Origin: Rhodobacterales bacterium
GTDB lineage: Bacteria > Pseudomonadota > Alphaproteobacteria > Rhodobacterales > Rhodobacteraceae
DNA: 35,626 bases
Direction of reading: 5' to 3'
NCBI GenBank assembly: GCA_003249215.1
Contig: QKJR01000028.1
Coordinates: forward strand, 1-35,626
Below the pieces are notes generated by a model. The model saw only the letters and a program-made list of their open reading frames with translations. It was not told the origin of the DNA and did no database searches. The stretch's first letter is position 1. The number at the start of each line of letters is the position of its first letter. This document shows positions 17,416 to 24,303 of the stretch, one piece after another. The translations under genes were made by a program, and so were the position numbers.

Positions 17416-17454
17416 GCCCCGCCGTGACGTGATCCGGCGGGGCTTTTCCTTTTC
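17416..17454 (+). terminator. rho-independent terminator after ftsK
   Basis: Stem GCCCCGCCG / CGGCGGGGC with a 10-nt loop, followed by TTTTCCTTTT. It starts 25 nt after the ftsK stop and 24 nt before lolA begins. Confidence 0.88.
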
Positions 17455-17477
17455 CGCTGTGGGGTTACATTCGGGGC

Positions 17478-18083
17478 ATGAAACCGATCCGTCTCGCCCT
17501 TGCGGCCCTCGCCGCCTTGTTCTTCGCCGCTCCGGTTCTGGCCGGGGCGATCCCGCTTGCCGAACTTTCGCGCTACCTCAATGGATTGGGGACGGCGACG
17601 GCGGATTTCACGCAAGTCAATGCCGACGGTTCGATCTCGACCGGCAAGCTCTACATCAAGCGCCCGGGTCGGGTGCGGTTCGAATATACATCGGACAAGA
17701 CGCTGGTCATTGCCGGCGGCAGTCAGGTCGCGATCTTCGATCCGAAATCGAATGGCGGGCCGGAGCAATATCCGCTGGCCAAGACCCCGCTCAATCTGAT
17801 TCTGGCCGCGAATGTCGATCTCGGACGGGCGAAGATGGTGCGTAGCCATCGCGAGGATGGCGCCAAGACCGTGGTGACGGCGCAGGATCCAGCGCATCCC
17901 GAATATGGCACGATCGACCTGATCTTCACGGCGGCGCCGACCGAGCTGCGGCAATGGGTGATCACCGATGAATCGGGCGCCAAGACGACCGTGATCCTCG
18001 GCGACATGACCAAGGGTGGGGATCTCGGCGCCAGTCTGTTCTCGATTCCCTATGAGATTTCCCGGCGCAAGCCCGCCAACTGA
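17478..18083 (+). CDS. lolA: outer-membrane lipoprotein carrier protein LolA
   Basis: A 201-residue periplasmic chaperone that carries lipoproteins from the LolCDE complex to the outer membrane. A Sec signal peptide with a hydrophobic core (ALAALAALFFAAPVLA) is cleaved after about residue 22. The mature part shows LolA features: LNGLGTATADFTQVNADG, the YIKRPGRVRFEY strand pair and PLAKTPLNLIL. No LolB is in the window, as is usual in alphaproteobacteria. It lies beyond the ftsK terminator, so it should have its own promoter in the short gap or depend on read-through. It converges with the transglycosylase gene. Confidence 0.93.
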   Translation: MKPIRLALAALAALFFAAPVLAGAIPLAELSRYLNGLGTATADFTQVNADGSISTGKLYIKRPGRVRFEYTSDKTLVIAGGSQVAIFDPKSNGGPEQYPLAKTPLNLILAANVDLGRAKMVRSHREDGAKTVVTAQDPAHPEYGTIDLIFTAAPTELRQWVITDESGAKTTVILGDMTKGGDLGASLFSIPYEISRRKPAN

Positions 18084-18125
18084 GTGCGGCCGGGCGTACG
18101 CCCGGGCCCTCCGCTCTGGCAGGGG

Positions 18126-18704
18126 TCAGCGGCGGCAGGATGCGAGCTGGCCGCGATACATCTCGGCCCGCGCTGCGACCTTGTCGGCGACCGCCATCAG
18201 CCAGCCCTTGGAATTGTGGCTTCCGTTCGCATAGCCGCTGCGACCTTCGTGATAGGCCAGATACTGGTTGCGCGCATCGGTCTTGGCGATGCCCAGACGG
18301 CGTGTCGAACCATCCATGTACCAGCCCATGAAGTCGGTCGCGTCCTGGATCCGGTTGCGTTTGGCCCCATAGCGGCCCACATCCTTGCGATAATCGTCCC
18401 AAGTCGAATCCAGCGCCTGGCTGTAGCCATAGGCCGAACTCTGCCGACCGACGGGAATGACCCCGAGCACATAGCGATGCGGCGTCTTGGCATTGCCCAC
18501 GAAGCGCGATTCCTGGTGAATCGTCGCCATCTGGACATGGACCGGAATGCCCCAGCGGCTCTCGGTCCGCTTCATCGCCGAGTAATACTGGGGCTTTTCG
18601 CGCACCAGAAGGCAGGCGTTGTCGAGATTGCGCGGCGGCTGGCTCGCGCCGCCACCACAGGAGGCCACCATCATCACGATGGCGATCTTCAGAAATTTGT
18701 TCAT
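18126..18704 (-). CDS. lytic transglycosylase (SLT domain) lipoprotein
   Basis: A 192-residue protein with a short lipoprotein signal (MMVASC, Cys16) and a transglycosylase-like domain. The catalytic Glu is residue 65 in IHQESRF, and the YGYSQALDSTWDDY and YLAYHEG segments are the conserved SLT/lysozyme-fold elements. It would cleave peptidoglycan at the outer or inner membrane, producing 1,6-anhydromuropeptides. ATG at 18704 is preferred to the GTG just upstream. No clear strong ribosome site is seen. Upstream is a perfect 7-bp inverted repeat (18729-18749). The gene converges with lolA; the operon context is single. Confidence 0.88.
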   Translation of the reverse strand: MNKFLKIAIVMMVASCGGGASQPPRNLDNACLLVREKPQYYSAMKRTESRWGIPVHVQMATIHQESRFVGNAKTPHRYVLGVIPVGRQSSAYGYSQALDSTWDDYRKDVGRYGAKRNRIQDATDFMGWYMDGSTRRLGIAKTDARNQYLAYHEGRSGYANGSHNSKGWLMAVADKVAARAEMYRGQLASCRR

Positions 18705-18728
18705 CACTGCTCTGCCTGTTTCGGCCTT

Positions 18729-18749
18729 ATTTCGTTCATCTTACGAAAT
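18729..18749. repeat. palindrome upstream of the transglycosylase gene
   Basis: ATTTCGT (18729-18735) and ACGAAAT (18743-18749) form a perfect 7-bp inverted repeat around a 7-nt spacer. It lies about 25-45 nt before the transglycosylase start, so an operator or promoter-overlapping site is plausible. Confidence 0.5.
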
Positions 18750-18835
18750 TTTGTCGCGCGGGGAAATCACATTCCGCCCAGTTGTGGCGGGCACGCGCGG
18801 ATCGGTTGTGGGGCGCGGCACTGTTGGGTGAGGGA

Positions 18836-18863
18836 CCACAAATTGTTTCCCTCTGATTTGTGG
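18836..18863. promoter_or_regulatory. inverted repeat in the hspQ promoter region
   Basis: CCACAAAT (18836-18843) and ATTTGTGG (18856-18863) are perfect 8-bp arms with a 12-nt spacer. They overlap a possible promoter: TTGTTT (18843-18848) and AAATAT (about 18867-18872) about 18 nt apart. The promoter call is weak; the palindrome itself is certain. Confidence 0.5.
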
Positions 18864-18918
18864 CCAAAATATGGACGCTTGGATTATAAAGGATTAATGA
18901 CCTTCGCAGGGCTTACGA

Positions 18919-19245
18919 ATGCACACCACCCACGCGAAATATCATATCGGCCAGATCGTCCGCCACCGGAAGCATCCGTTTCGTGGCGTGGTTTTCGATG
19001 TCGATGCGATTTTCTCGAACACACAGGAGTGGTATGAGGCGATCCCCGAGGATGCGCGTCCCGCCAAGGATCAGCCGTTTTACCACCTGCTCGCGGAAAA
19101 CGATAACAGCTATTACGTGGCTTACGTCTCGGAGCAGAACCTGATCGCGGATCGTTCGGGGGAGCCTGTGGATCACCCCGATCTGCACGATCTGTTCGGG
19201 GATTTCGAAGACGGCCGTTATCCCCTGCAATTCCAGCTCAACTGA
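18919..19245 (+). CDS. hspQ: HspQ family heat shock / hemimethylated-DNA-binding protein
   Basis: A 108-residue HspQ (YccV-like) protein. The KYHIGQIVRHRKHPFRGVVFDVD start and the PFYHLLAENDNSYYVAYVSEQNL core are diagnostic. In enterobacteria HspQ is heat-induced and acts as a specificity factor for Lon and in DnaA turnover; the role here is inferred from family. It is preceded by an inverted repeat (18836-18863) and followed by a GTCCGGC-CGAT-GCCGGAC stem (19250-19267) without a T tract. The Lon-domain protein at about 9.1 kb is a separate locus, though both touch Lon biology. An anti-sigma pair lies downstream on the opposite strand. Confidence 0.95.
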   Translation: MHTTHAKYHIGQIVRHRKHPFRGVVFDVDAIFSNTQEWYEAIPEDARPAKDQPFYHLLAENDNSYYVAYVSEQNLIADRSGEPVDHPDLHDLFGDFEDGRYPLQFQLN

Positions 19246-19249
19246 GCGC

Positions 19250-19267
19250 GTCCGGCCGATGCCGGAC
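19250..19267 (+). repeat. hairpin after hspQ
   Basis: GTCCGGC and GCCGGAC are perfect 7-bp arms with a CGAT loop, located 5 nt after the hspQ stop. There is no following T run, so it may be a weak terminator or a transcript-stabilising stem between convergent genes. Confidence 0.5.
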
Positions 19268-19310
19268 CGTTCGGCAGATCAGGTCGCCAATGGATGTGTT
19301 GGCTGACGGA

Positions 19311-19814
19311 TCAGCCGGGCTCCTGATGCGGTGCCAGCGGTAGGCGGAACGCGAGAAGGTTGCGCCCATCGACGCGGTGATAGCCCAGATCCTCCGCCAG
19401 ATCCCGGATCAGGAACCAACCGAAGCCGCCTTCGGGCAGATCGCCGGGTTTCGGGCGCTTGGCATCGGGGGACAGGGGTTGGTGCAGGCAGTCGGAGGGC
19501 AATTCGACGCCGTCGTCGCTGACCGAACAGCTCAGGCCGCGGCCGTCGCGCACCATCGACAAGGTGATGATTCCGTGACCGGTATCCCCATAGCCGTGCT
19601 CGACGATATTGTTGAGCACTTCCGCGAGCAGGAGTTCCAGAGTACCCGCTTCGTCCCGCGTCATGAACCGCGTGAAGCGGGCGAGCGCCATGCGCAGGGC
19701 CTGACGCACCGACAACGGGTCGGCGGCAAAGCTGTGATGGAAGATCTGCGCTTCCGGCCAGCGTTTTCCCTGTCCCTGCCGCGGTTGGCCGCGGGGTTTG
19801 CGGTCAGCCAGCAT
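19311..19814 (-). CDS. anti-sigma regulatory factor, HATPase (RsbW-like)
   Basis: A 167-residue serine-protein kinase/anti-sigma factor homologue with a GHKL ATPase domain. The N-box is LLLAEVLNNIVEHGY, followed by a G1-like SDDGVELP and a G2-like GGFGWFLIRDLAEDLGY. Such proteins bind a sigma factor (or another target) and phosphorylate their STAS partner. The ATG at 19814 has a GGAAGGG site and overlaps the upstream STAS gene stop by 11 nt, confirming the pair. No sigma factor or PP2C phosphatase gene is nearby, so the controlled target is unknown. In Rhodobacterales it might be the general-stress or a biofilm/motility output; that is only inference. Confidence 0.9.
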   Translation of the reverse strand: MLADRKPRGQPRQGQGKRWPEAQIFHHSFAADPLSVRQALRMALARFTRFMTRDEAGTLELLLAEVLNNIVEHGYGDTGHGIITLSMVRDGRGLSCSVSDDGVELPSDCLHQPLSPDAKRPKPGDLPEGGFGWFLIRDLAEDLGYHRVDGRNLLAFRLPLAPHQEPG

Positions 19815-20151
19815 TGCGCAGCCCTTCCCGCGTTGCCGCCGCGACATCGGCATGGATTCGGAACACGGTGTCCATGCGCGTCAGTTGAAACACCTTCGCG
19901 ACGTTCGGGGTGAGGCCCGCAAGTTCGAGCCGTCGGTTCGGGGCGAGCGATTTCATCACCGCCACGACCGCGCCAAGCCCGGAACTGTCGAGAAAATCGA
20001 CCCGCGACAGGTCCAGCACCACCCGTGCGGCGGGTTGTGCGGTCACCTCGCGCATTCGATCCTTGAAACGCATCGCAATCGCGGCGTCGATCCGTTCTTC
20101 ATCGACGCGCACGATTAGGGCGCCGCCCACGGCTTCAGCAATCAGGTCCAT
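19804..20151 (-). CDS. anti-anti-sigma factor, STAS domain
   Basis: A 115-residue STAS-domain protein of the RsbV/SpoIIAA type. The VDFLDSSGLGAVVAV motif contains the likely phosphoacceptor Ser56 (the first Ser of DSSGLG, equivalent to Ser58 in SpoIIAA). It would switch the neighbouring ATPase's binding partner by phosphorylation state. It precedes and overlaps the RsbW-like gene in one minus-strand unit. Start ATG at 20151 has a GGAG-containing upstream. The module is divergent from the msrC-like gene across 150 nt. Confidence 0.9.
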   Translation of the reverse strand: MDLIAEAVGGALIVRVDEERIDAAIAMRFKDRMREVTAQPAARVVLDLSRVDFLDSSGLGAVVAVMKSLAPNRRLELAGLTPNVAKVFQLTRMDTVFRIHADVAAATREGLRNAG

Positions 20152-20301
20152 CCTCGGCTCCGTCTTGATCTTTCCCGCAGCCTAGCGCCGATTGCTTACC
20201 AATCCGTATCCGTCGGAAAATTTTATGCCCCGTCCGCGCGCGGGCTTGATCGACGACGCGGCGCGGGATTATGCCAAGACGACATCCGGCGCGAGGGCAT
20301 C

Positions 20302-20760
20302 TTGATCGACTATTCCGAACTTGCGGCACGCATCGCCGCGCTGACCGAGGGAGAGCGCGATCCGGTCGCCCTCATGGCGACGCTCGCCTGCGAGATCCAC
20401 CACGCTGACGACCGCTTCGACTGGACCGGTTTCTACCGTGTCGTGGCCCCCGACCTGCTCAAGATCGGACCCTATCAGGGCGGCCACGGTTGCCTCTCGA
20501 TCCCGTTTTCGCGCGGCGTCTGCGGCGCTGCGGCCCGGCTGCGCGCAACACAGCTCGTCCCCGATGTCGAGGCCTTCCCGGGCCACATCGCCTGCTCCTC
20601 CTCGACGCGCTCGGAACTGGTGATTCCCGTGATCAACGGCGCCGGCGACCTGCTCGGCGTGCTCGACATCGACAGCGACCGACCCGACGCTTTCACGCCC
20701 GAAGACGCCGCGGCTCTCGAGGCGATTCTTGCCGCGACCTTCGCCGAGGTCGCGCCGTGA
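20302..20760 (+). CDS. msrC: free methionine-(R)-sulfoxide reductase, GAF domain
   Basis: A 152-residue GAF-domain enzyme reducing free L-methionine-(R)-sulfoxide with thioredoxin. All three family cysteines are present: Cys64 (GHGCLSIPF), Cys74 (RGVCGAAA) and Cys98 (GHIACSS), with the same spacings as E. coli Cys84, Cys94 and Cys118. GPYQG and the VPDVEAFPGHIAC block are diagnostic. It starts with TTG at 20302 with a GAGGG site, as no ATG is in frame nearby; weak initiation may keep output low. Its stop overlaps the GTG start of a LysE-family exporter, so both are translated together. Protein repair of oxidised methionine pairs naturally with the redox genes elsewhere in the window. Confidence 0.93.
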   Translation: MIDYSELAARIAALTEGERDPVALMATLACEIHHADDRFDWTGFYRVVAPDLLKIGPYQGGHGCLSIPFSRGVCGAAARLRATQLVPDVEAFPGHIACSSSTRSELVIPVINGAGDLLGVLDIDSDRPDAFTPEDAAALEAILAATFAEVAP

Positions 20761-21383
20761 TCGACACGCTTCTGGCCTTTTCGCCCACGGTTCTCCTGAC
20801 CTTTCTGGTGGGCGCGCTGGTGCTCAACCTCACGCCCGGGCAGGACGTTCTCTTCTCGATCGCGAGCGGTCTGCAGGGCGGGCCGCGCGCCGGCGCCGCG
20901 GCGGGGCTCGGCACCGGGGCGGGCGGCATCGTCCATGCGCTCACCACCGCCTTTGGCCTTGGCGCGCTGGTCGCGGCGCATCCCGGAATTCTCGATGTGA
21001 TCCGCTGGGCGGGTGCGGCCTATCTCGTTTATATTGCGGTCAAAAGCTGGCGCGCGCCGCCGGTACGGGTCGATGCGGGTGCGGGCCTGCGCAGCCCGGC
21101 GAGCGCCTTTCGCCGCGGCTTCCTGACCAATGTCATGAACCCCAAGGTGATGCTCTTCATGCTCGCTTATCTGCCGCAATTCACCGATCCCGCAATCGGC
21201 CCGATCTGGCAGCAGATCCTGATCCTTGGCGCCATTGTCCTGTGTACCGGGGGGATCATCACCATGACCTATGGCGCGACCGCTGGCTGGCTTGGGGTGC
21301 GGCTCGCGGCGCGGATGGGGCTTCTCAATCGCGTGGCGGCGGTGCTCTTTGGCGGGCTCGCGGCGAAACTCGTCCTCGACTGA
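20757..21383 (+). CDS. LysE/RhtB family amino-acid exporter
   Basis: A 208-residue inner-membrane translocator with about six hydrophobic segments and the LysE/RhtB hallmark LVLNLTPGQDVLFSIASGL near the N-terminus and the FLTNVMNPKVMLFMLAYLPQF block in the middle. It exports amino acids or derivatives by proton exchange; the substrate is not evident. It begins at GTG (20757), overlapping the stop of the msrC-like gene, so translational coupling is clear. Export of a methionine-related product is one idea but only inference. The next gene starts 37 nt downstream on the same strand, with the upstream gene forming a small unit. Confidence 0.9.
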   Translation: MIDTLLAFSPTVLLTFLVGALVLNLTPGQDVLFSIASGLQGGPRAGAAAGLGTGAGGIVHALTTAFGLGALVAAHPGILDVIRWAGAAYLVYIAVKSWRAPPVRVDAGAGLRSPASAFRRGFLTNVMNPKVMLFMLAYLPQFTDPAIGPIWQQILILGAIVLCTGGIITMTYGATAGWLGVRLAARMGLLNRVAAVLFGGLAAKLVLD

Positions 21384-21419
21384 CTTGATTTCCGCGCCCG
21401 CCCGCGTCATCCCCGCGCC

Positions 21420-22070
21420 ATGAGCGATTACAGCTATTCCCCGCCGTCCGACCCGCCGCGCATCCTGCATGCCGACCCAGAAATCCTCGTGGTCGACAAG
21501 CAGGCAGGTTTGCTGTCGGTGCCGGGCAAGGGGCCGGACAAGGCCGATTGCCTGATCGAGCGGTTGCGGGCGTCTTTCCCTCAGGTGCTGCTGGTGCATC
21601 GGCTCGACACCGATACCTCTGGCGTCATGGTCTTCGCGCTGACGCCCAATGCGCAACGCCATCTCGGCCTGCAATTCGAGCACCGCCAGACCAAGAAGGT
21701 CTATCAGGCGCGGCTTTGGGGACATCTCGAACCGGCGACGGGACGGGTCGACCTGCCGTTGATCGTCGACTGGCCGAACCGCCCGCGCCAGCATGTGAAC
21801 CATGAGACCGGCAAGCCCGCGGTGACCGACTGGCGGGTGATGCGCCACGAGGATGACACCACCCGCGTGCGCCTGATGCCGCTCACGGGCCGCAGCCATC
21901 AGCTCCGCGTCCATATGCAGGCGCTCGGCCACCCGATCCTCGGCGACCCGCTCTATGCCGAAGGCCCTGCGCGCGACTTCCCCCGACTGATGCTGCACGC
22001 CGAGAGCCTGCGCCTGCGCCATCCCGATGGCGGCGCCCACATGACCTTCAGCGCACCCTGTCCATTCTGA
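21420..22070 (+). CDS. RluA family pseudouridine synthase
   Basis: A 216-residue pseudouridine synthase, size like E. coli RluA (219 residues). The catalytic Asp63 lies in the HRLDTDTSG motif, equivalent to Asp64 of RluA. The LTGRSHQLRVHM segment and GHPILGDPLYA are the conserved core. RluA acts on 23S rRNA U746 and tRNA U32; the exact target here is not determined. No S4 domain is present, as expected for RluA-type. It starts at ATG 21420 and shares a convergent terminus with a saccharopine-dehydrogenase-like gene, with a repeat element in the gap. Confidence 0.92.
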   Translation: MSDYSYSPPSDPPRILHADPEILVVDKQAGLLSVPGKGPDKADCLIERLRASFPQVLLVHRLDTDTSGVMVFALTPNAQRHLGLQFEHRQTKKVYQARLWGHLEPATGRVDLPLIVDWPNRPRQHVNHETGKPAVTDWRVMRHEDDTTRVRLMPLTGRSHQLRVHMQALGHPILGDPLYAEGPARDFPRLMLHAESLRLRHPDGGAHMTFSAPCPF

Positions 22071-22081
22071 ACGAGACGCTC

Positions 22082-22128
22082 CTCATCATCTGTGTGGAAA
22101 TATCCCGGGGTCTGGGGCGGAGCCCCAG
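22082..22128 (-). repeat. dispersed intergenic repeat, copy at convergent gene ends
   Basis: On the minus strand it reads TGGGGCTCCGCCCCA, a hairpin, then GACCCCGGGATATTT and a purine-rich tail. The same order occurs at 35182-35227, with a degenerate relative near 7127. It sits between the ends of rluA-type and saccharopine-dehydrogenase-like genes. Confidence 0.65.
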
Positions 22129-22133
22129 GCGCT

Positions 22134-23276
22134 TCACGCCAACCGGTCGGTCTTGGCCAGATACTGCGCCTGAGACTGCAACGCCGCGAGCCAGCCCTTG
22201 ACCAGCTTCGGATCGCTCGGCGCCGGATGCACCCCCGCGGGGATGTCATGCGCGAGGATTGCCTCGACGGCGAGCGAGAGCGGCCCCGAGACGAGCCGCG
22301 CCATGGCCGAGCCGCGCGCGTCGCCCCGGGCATCGAGCACCCAGTCGCGGTGGAACACCTCGCGCCCCTGCGCCCGCGCCACCAGAGAAACCGTCAGCAC
22401 CACGCGGTCCGGCTCGCCGGGGCCATAGGCATTCTCGGACCAGAGCTTCTGCGCCAACTGCGCCAGCCGCTGATCGGCGCCCGGGGTCTCGTCCTCGAGC
22501 GCGGCGAAGACCGGCGCCCAGGCATCGTGCCAGCCCAAAAGCCGGATCGTGCCGCGCACGAAATCCTCGATCTTCCAGCCCGGCTCAAACCCGTAATCCT
22601 TGAGGAAACTCAGGCTGTCGCGGTTCGGATAGACCTCGAAGGTCTCGGGGCGGGGCAGGGGGGCGTCATAGCGGCTGACCGCCTGCCAGGGATGGGCCAC
22701 GCGCAGCTCGGCGAAATGGCGGATCGAGCGCGAGGGCGATTTCAGCGCGCGCAACACGCCCAGAGGCGACCACGAGAACTTGTAGCGAAAGGCGTTGGGT
22801 TCCGCGGGGATGCCGCCGCAATAGCTGTGGAAACTCAGCGTGTTGGCCGGATCGAAAGCCGCGCTGCGGCGATAGTCGGCGATCAGGTCATGCGCCATCA
22901 GATGGTCGATGCCCGGATCGAGCCCGACCTCGGCCACGAAGGCAAGCCCCGCGTGCCGCGCCTGCGCGTCAAGCGCGCGCAGCTCGGGCGAGAGATAGGA
23001 GGAACAGGCGAAATGCGCGCCATGCGCGAGCGCGACCTTCGCAAGCCCGAGATGCAGATCGGGCGGCAGCATCGAGACCACCACATCGCCGCGCTGCACG
23101 GTCGAGCCGAGCGCCTCGGTCGAATATTCCGCAATCGGCGCCGCGCGACCGGCCAGCAGCGCGCGCGCCTGATCGGGCTCGATCGTCCAGAGCGTCACGG
23201 CGCGGCCCGCGTCGATCAGCCGGCGCAGCCCCGGCCCCGAACTCAACCCCGATCCGCACCAGTGCACACGCCCCAT
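22134..23276 (-). CDS. saccharopine dehydrogenase-like oxidoreductase
   Basis: A 380-residue protein starting with a Rossmann-like segment (VHWCGSGLSSGPGLRRLIDAG) that resembles the saccharopine dehydrogenase NAD(P)-binding domain, followed by VVVSMLPPDLH, CSSYLSPEL and GLDPGIDHLMAH, which are conserved in the C-terminal saccharopine-dehydrogenase/homospermidine-synthase fold. Possible functions are a lysine or polyamine oxidoreductase; no partner is present to decide. Length is close to bacterial saccharopine dehydrogenases. Start ATG at 23276 has a GAGGGGG site. A tiny WGR gene lies 9 nt upstream on the same strand, so they probably share an mRNA. Confidence 0.9.
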   Translation of the reverse strand: MGRVHWCGSGLSSGPGLRRLIDAGRAVTLWTIEPDQARALLAGRAAPIAEYSTEALGSTVQRGDVVVSMLPPDLHLGLAKVALAHGAHFACSSYLSPELRALDAQARHAGLAFVAEVGLDPGIDHLMAHDLIADYRRSAAFDPANTLSFHSYCGGIPAEPNAFRYKFSWSPLGVLRALKSPSRSIRHFAELRVAHPWQAVSRYDAPLPRPETFEVYPNRDSLSFLKDYGFEPGWKIEDFVRGTIRLLGWHDAWAPVFAALEDETPGADQRLAQLAQKLWSENAYGPGEPDRVVLTVSLVARAQGREVFHRDWVLDARGDARGSAMARLVSGPLSLAVEAILAHDIPAGVHPAPSDPKLVKGWLAALQSQAQYLAKTDRLA

Positions 23277-23285
23277 GATCCCCCC

Positions 23286-23522
23286 TCAGCGGCCCGCGCG
23301 CCGCTCGGTCAGACGATAGCCGCGGTCAAGCGCACGGCCGCGCCAGCGCTCGGCGGCCTGCACCGCGTCACGCAAATTCGAATACCAGTTGACCCGCGCC
23401 CCACGTCTGCGCCCCTGTCGGCCCCATTCGCGCAGCACCGAATATTCCTCGAATAGGTTATAGGCGATCTCGACACGGTAAAAGCCGCGCGTGGGGGCGC
23501 GGTGCAGAAGCAGGCTGAGCAT
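23286..23522 (-). CDS. WGR-domain miniprotein
   Basis: A 78-residue protein made almost entirely of a WGR domain: FYRVEIAYNLFEEYSVLREWGRQGRRRG, named for the Trp-Gly-Arg motif. WGR domains are best known from PARPs and bind nucleic acid; small bacterial versions have no assigned role. The C-terminus is very basic (RRAGR ending), supporting nucleic-acid contact. It is immediately upstream of the saccharopine dehydrogenase-like gene and downstream of the response regulator across 70 nt. An AAGGACAG site precedes ATG 23522. Confidence 0.88.
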   Translation of the reverse strand: MLSLLLHRAPTRGFYRVEIAYNLFEEYSVLREWGRQGRRRGARVNWYSNLRDAVQAAERWRGRALDRGYRLTERRAGR

Positions 23523-23592
23523 GGCAGTGCTGTCCTTGTTGGTTTGTGCCCAAGGAATCAGAAGCTGCGCCCGAGCGCCAGAGCAAAAGCCA

Positions 23593-24303
23593 TCAGGCCC
23601 AGCGGACGTCGCTCAGGAAGATATAGCCGGCGCCGTATATCGTCTTGATCAGGCGAGGATTTTTCGGGTCTTCACCAAGCTTGGTGCGCAGCCGCGAGAT
23701 CCGCACATCCATCGCCCGGTCAAAGCTTTCGCTCGCCACGCCGCCAAGGTTTTCCTGCATCTGTGCCCGCGTGATGAGCCGGTTCGGCGCATCGAGGAAG
23801 AGCCGCAGAACCTCGCCCTCGGCATGCGAAAACGGCGTCTCGCGGCCCTCGGCGTCGATCAGCATGTAACGGTCGAAGGCCGCCTGCCAGCCCGCGAAAT
23901 GGGCGACCTGACCGGGGGGCGCGGCCTCTGGGCGGGGCTTGCGCAGGCGGGCGCGGATGCGGGCCACGACCTCGGTCGGATCAAAGGGCTTGATGATGTA
24001 ATCGTCCGCGCCGAGCTCGAGCCCGGTGACCCGGTCCTGCACCTGCGCGCGCCCCGAGATGATGATGATCGCCGCCCCCTGTTCGAGGGCGAGGCGATGG
24101 ACAAGCGCCAGCCCGTCGCGGTCCGGCAGCCCCAGATCGACGAGACAGACATCGAAAGAATTCCGCTTCAGCGCCGCCTCGAATTCGGTCGCGCGGCCAT
24201 AACAGGTGGTGCGGAACCCGGCCTCTTCCAGCGCATCGCAGAGCATCCGGCGGATCTCGGGTTCGTCGTCGAGAATGGCGACATGAGGTTGCGAAGCGGT
24301 CAT
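23593..24303 (-). CDS. OmpR/PhoB-type response regulator
   Basis: A 236-residue DNA-binding regulator. The receiver domain (residues 7-120) has acidic residues LDDEPE near the N-terminus, phospho-acceptor Asp56 (CLVDLGLPD) and conserved Lys105 (YIIKPFD). The C-terminal winged helix (about 140-230) carries FDRAMDVRISRLRTKLGEDPKNPRLIKTIYGAGYIF, classical for the OmpR family. Its start overlaps the end of the hybrid kinase gene (ATGA at 24300-24303), so the two form a cognate two-component pair. It is the likely regulator of the divergent CoA-ligase/ABC operon, an inference from position only. Confidence 0.94.
   Translation of the reverse strand: MTASQPHVAILDDEPEIRRMLCDALEEAGFRTTCYGRATEFEAALKRNSFDVCLVDLGLPDRDGLALVHRLALEQGAAIIIISGRAQVQDRVTGLELGADDYIIKPFDPTEVVARIRARLRKPRPEAAPPGQVAHFAGWQAAFDRYMLIDAEGRETPFSHAEGEVLRLFLDAPNRLITRAQMQENLGGVASESFDRAMDVRISRLRTKLGEDPKNPRLIKTIYGAGYIFLSDVRWA

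Noticed and set aside
20475..22040. 521-codon minus-strand frame opposite msrC, the LysE gene and the RluA gene
   Set aside because: It covers three clearly coding genes on the other strand and reads as Arg/His-rich nonsense.
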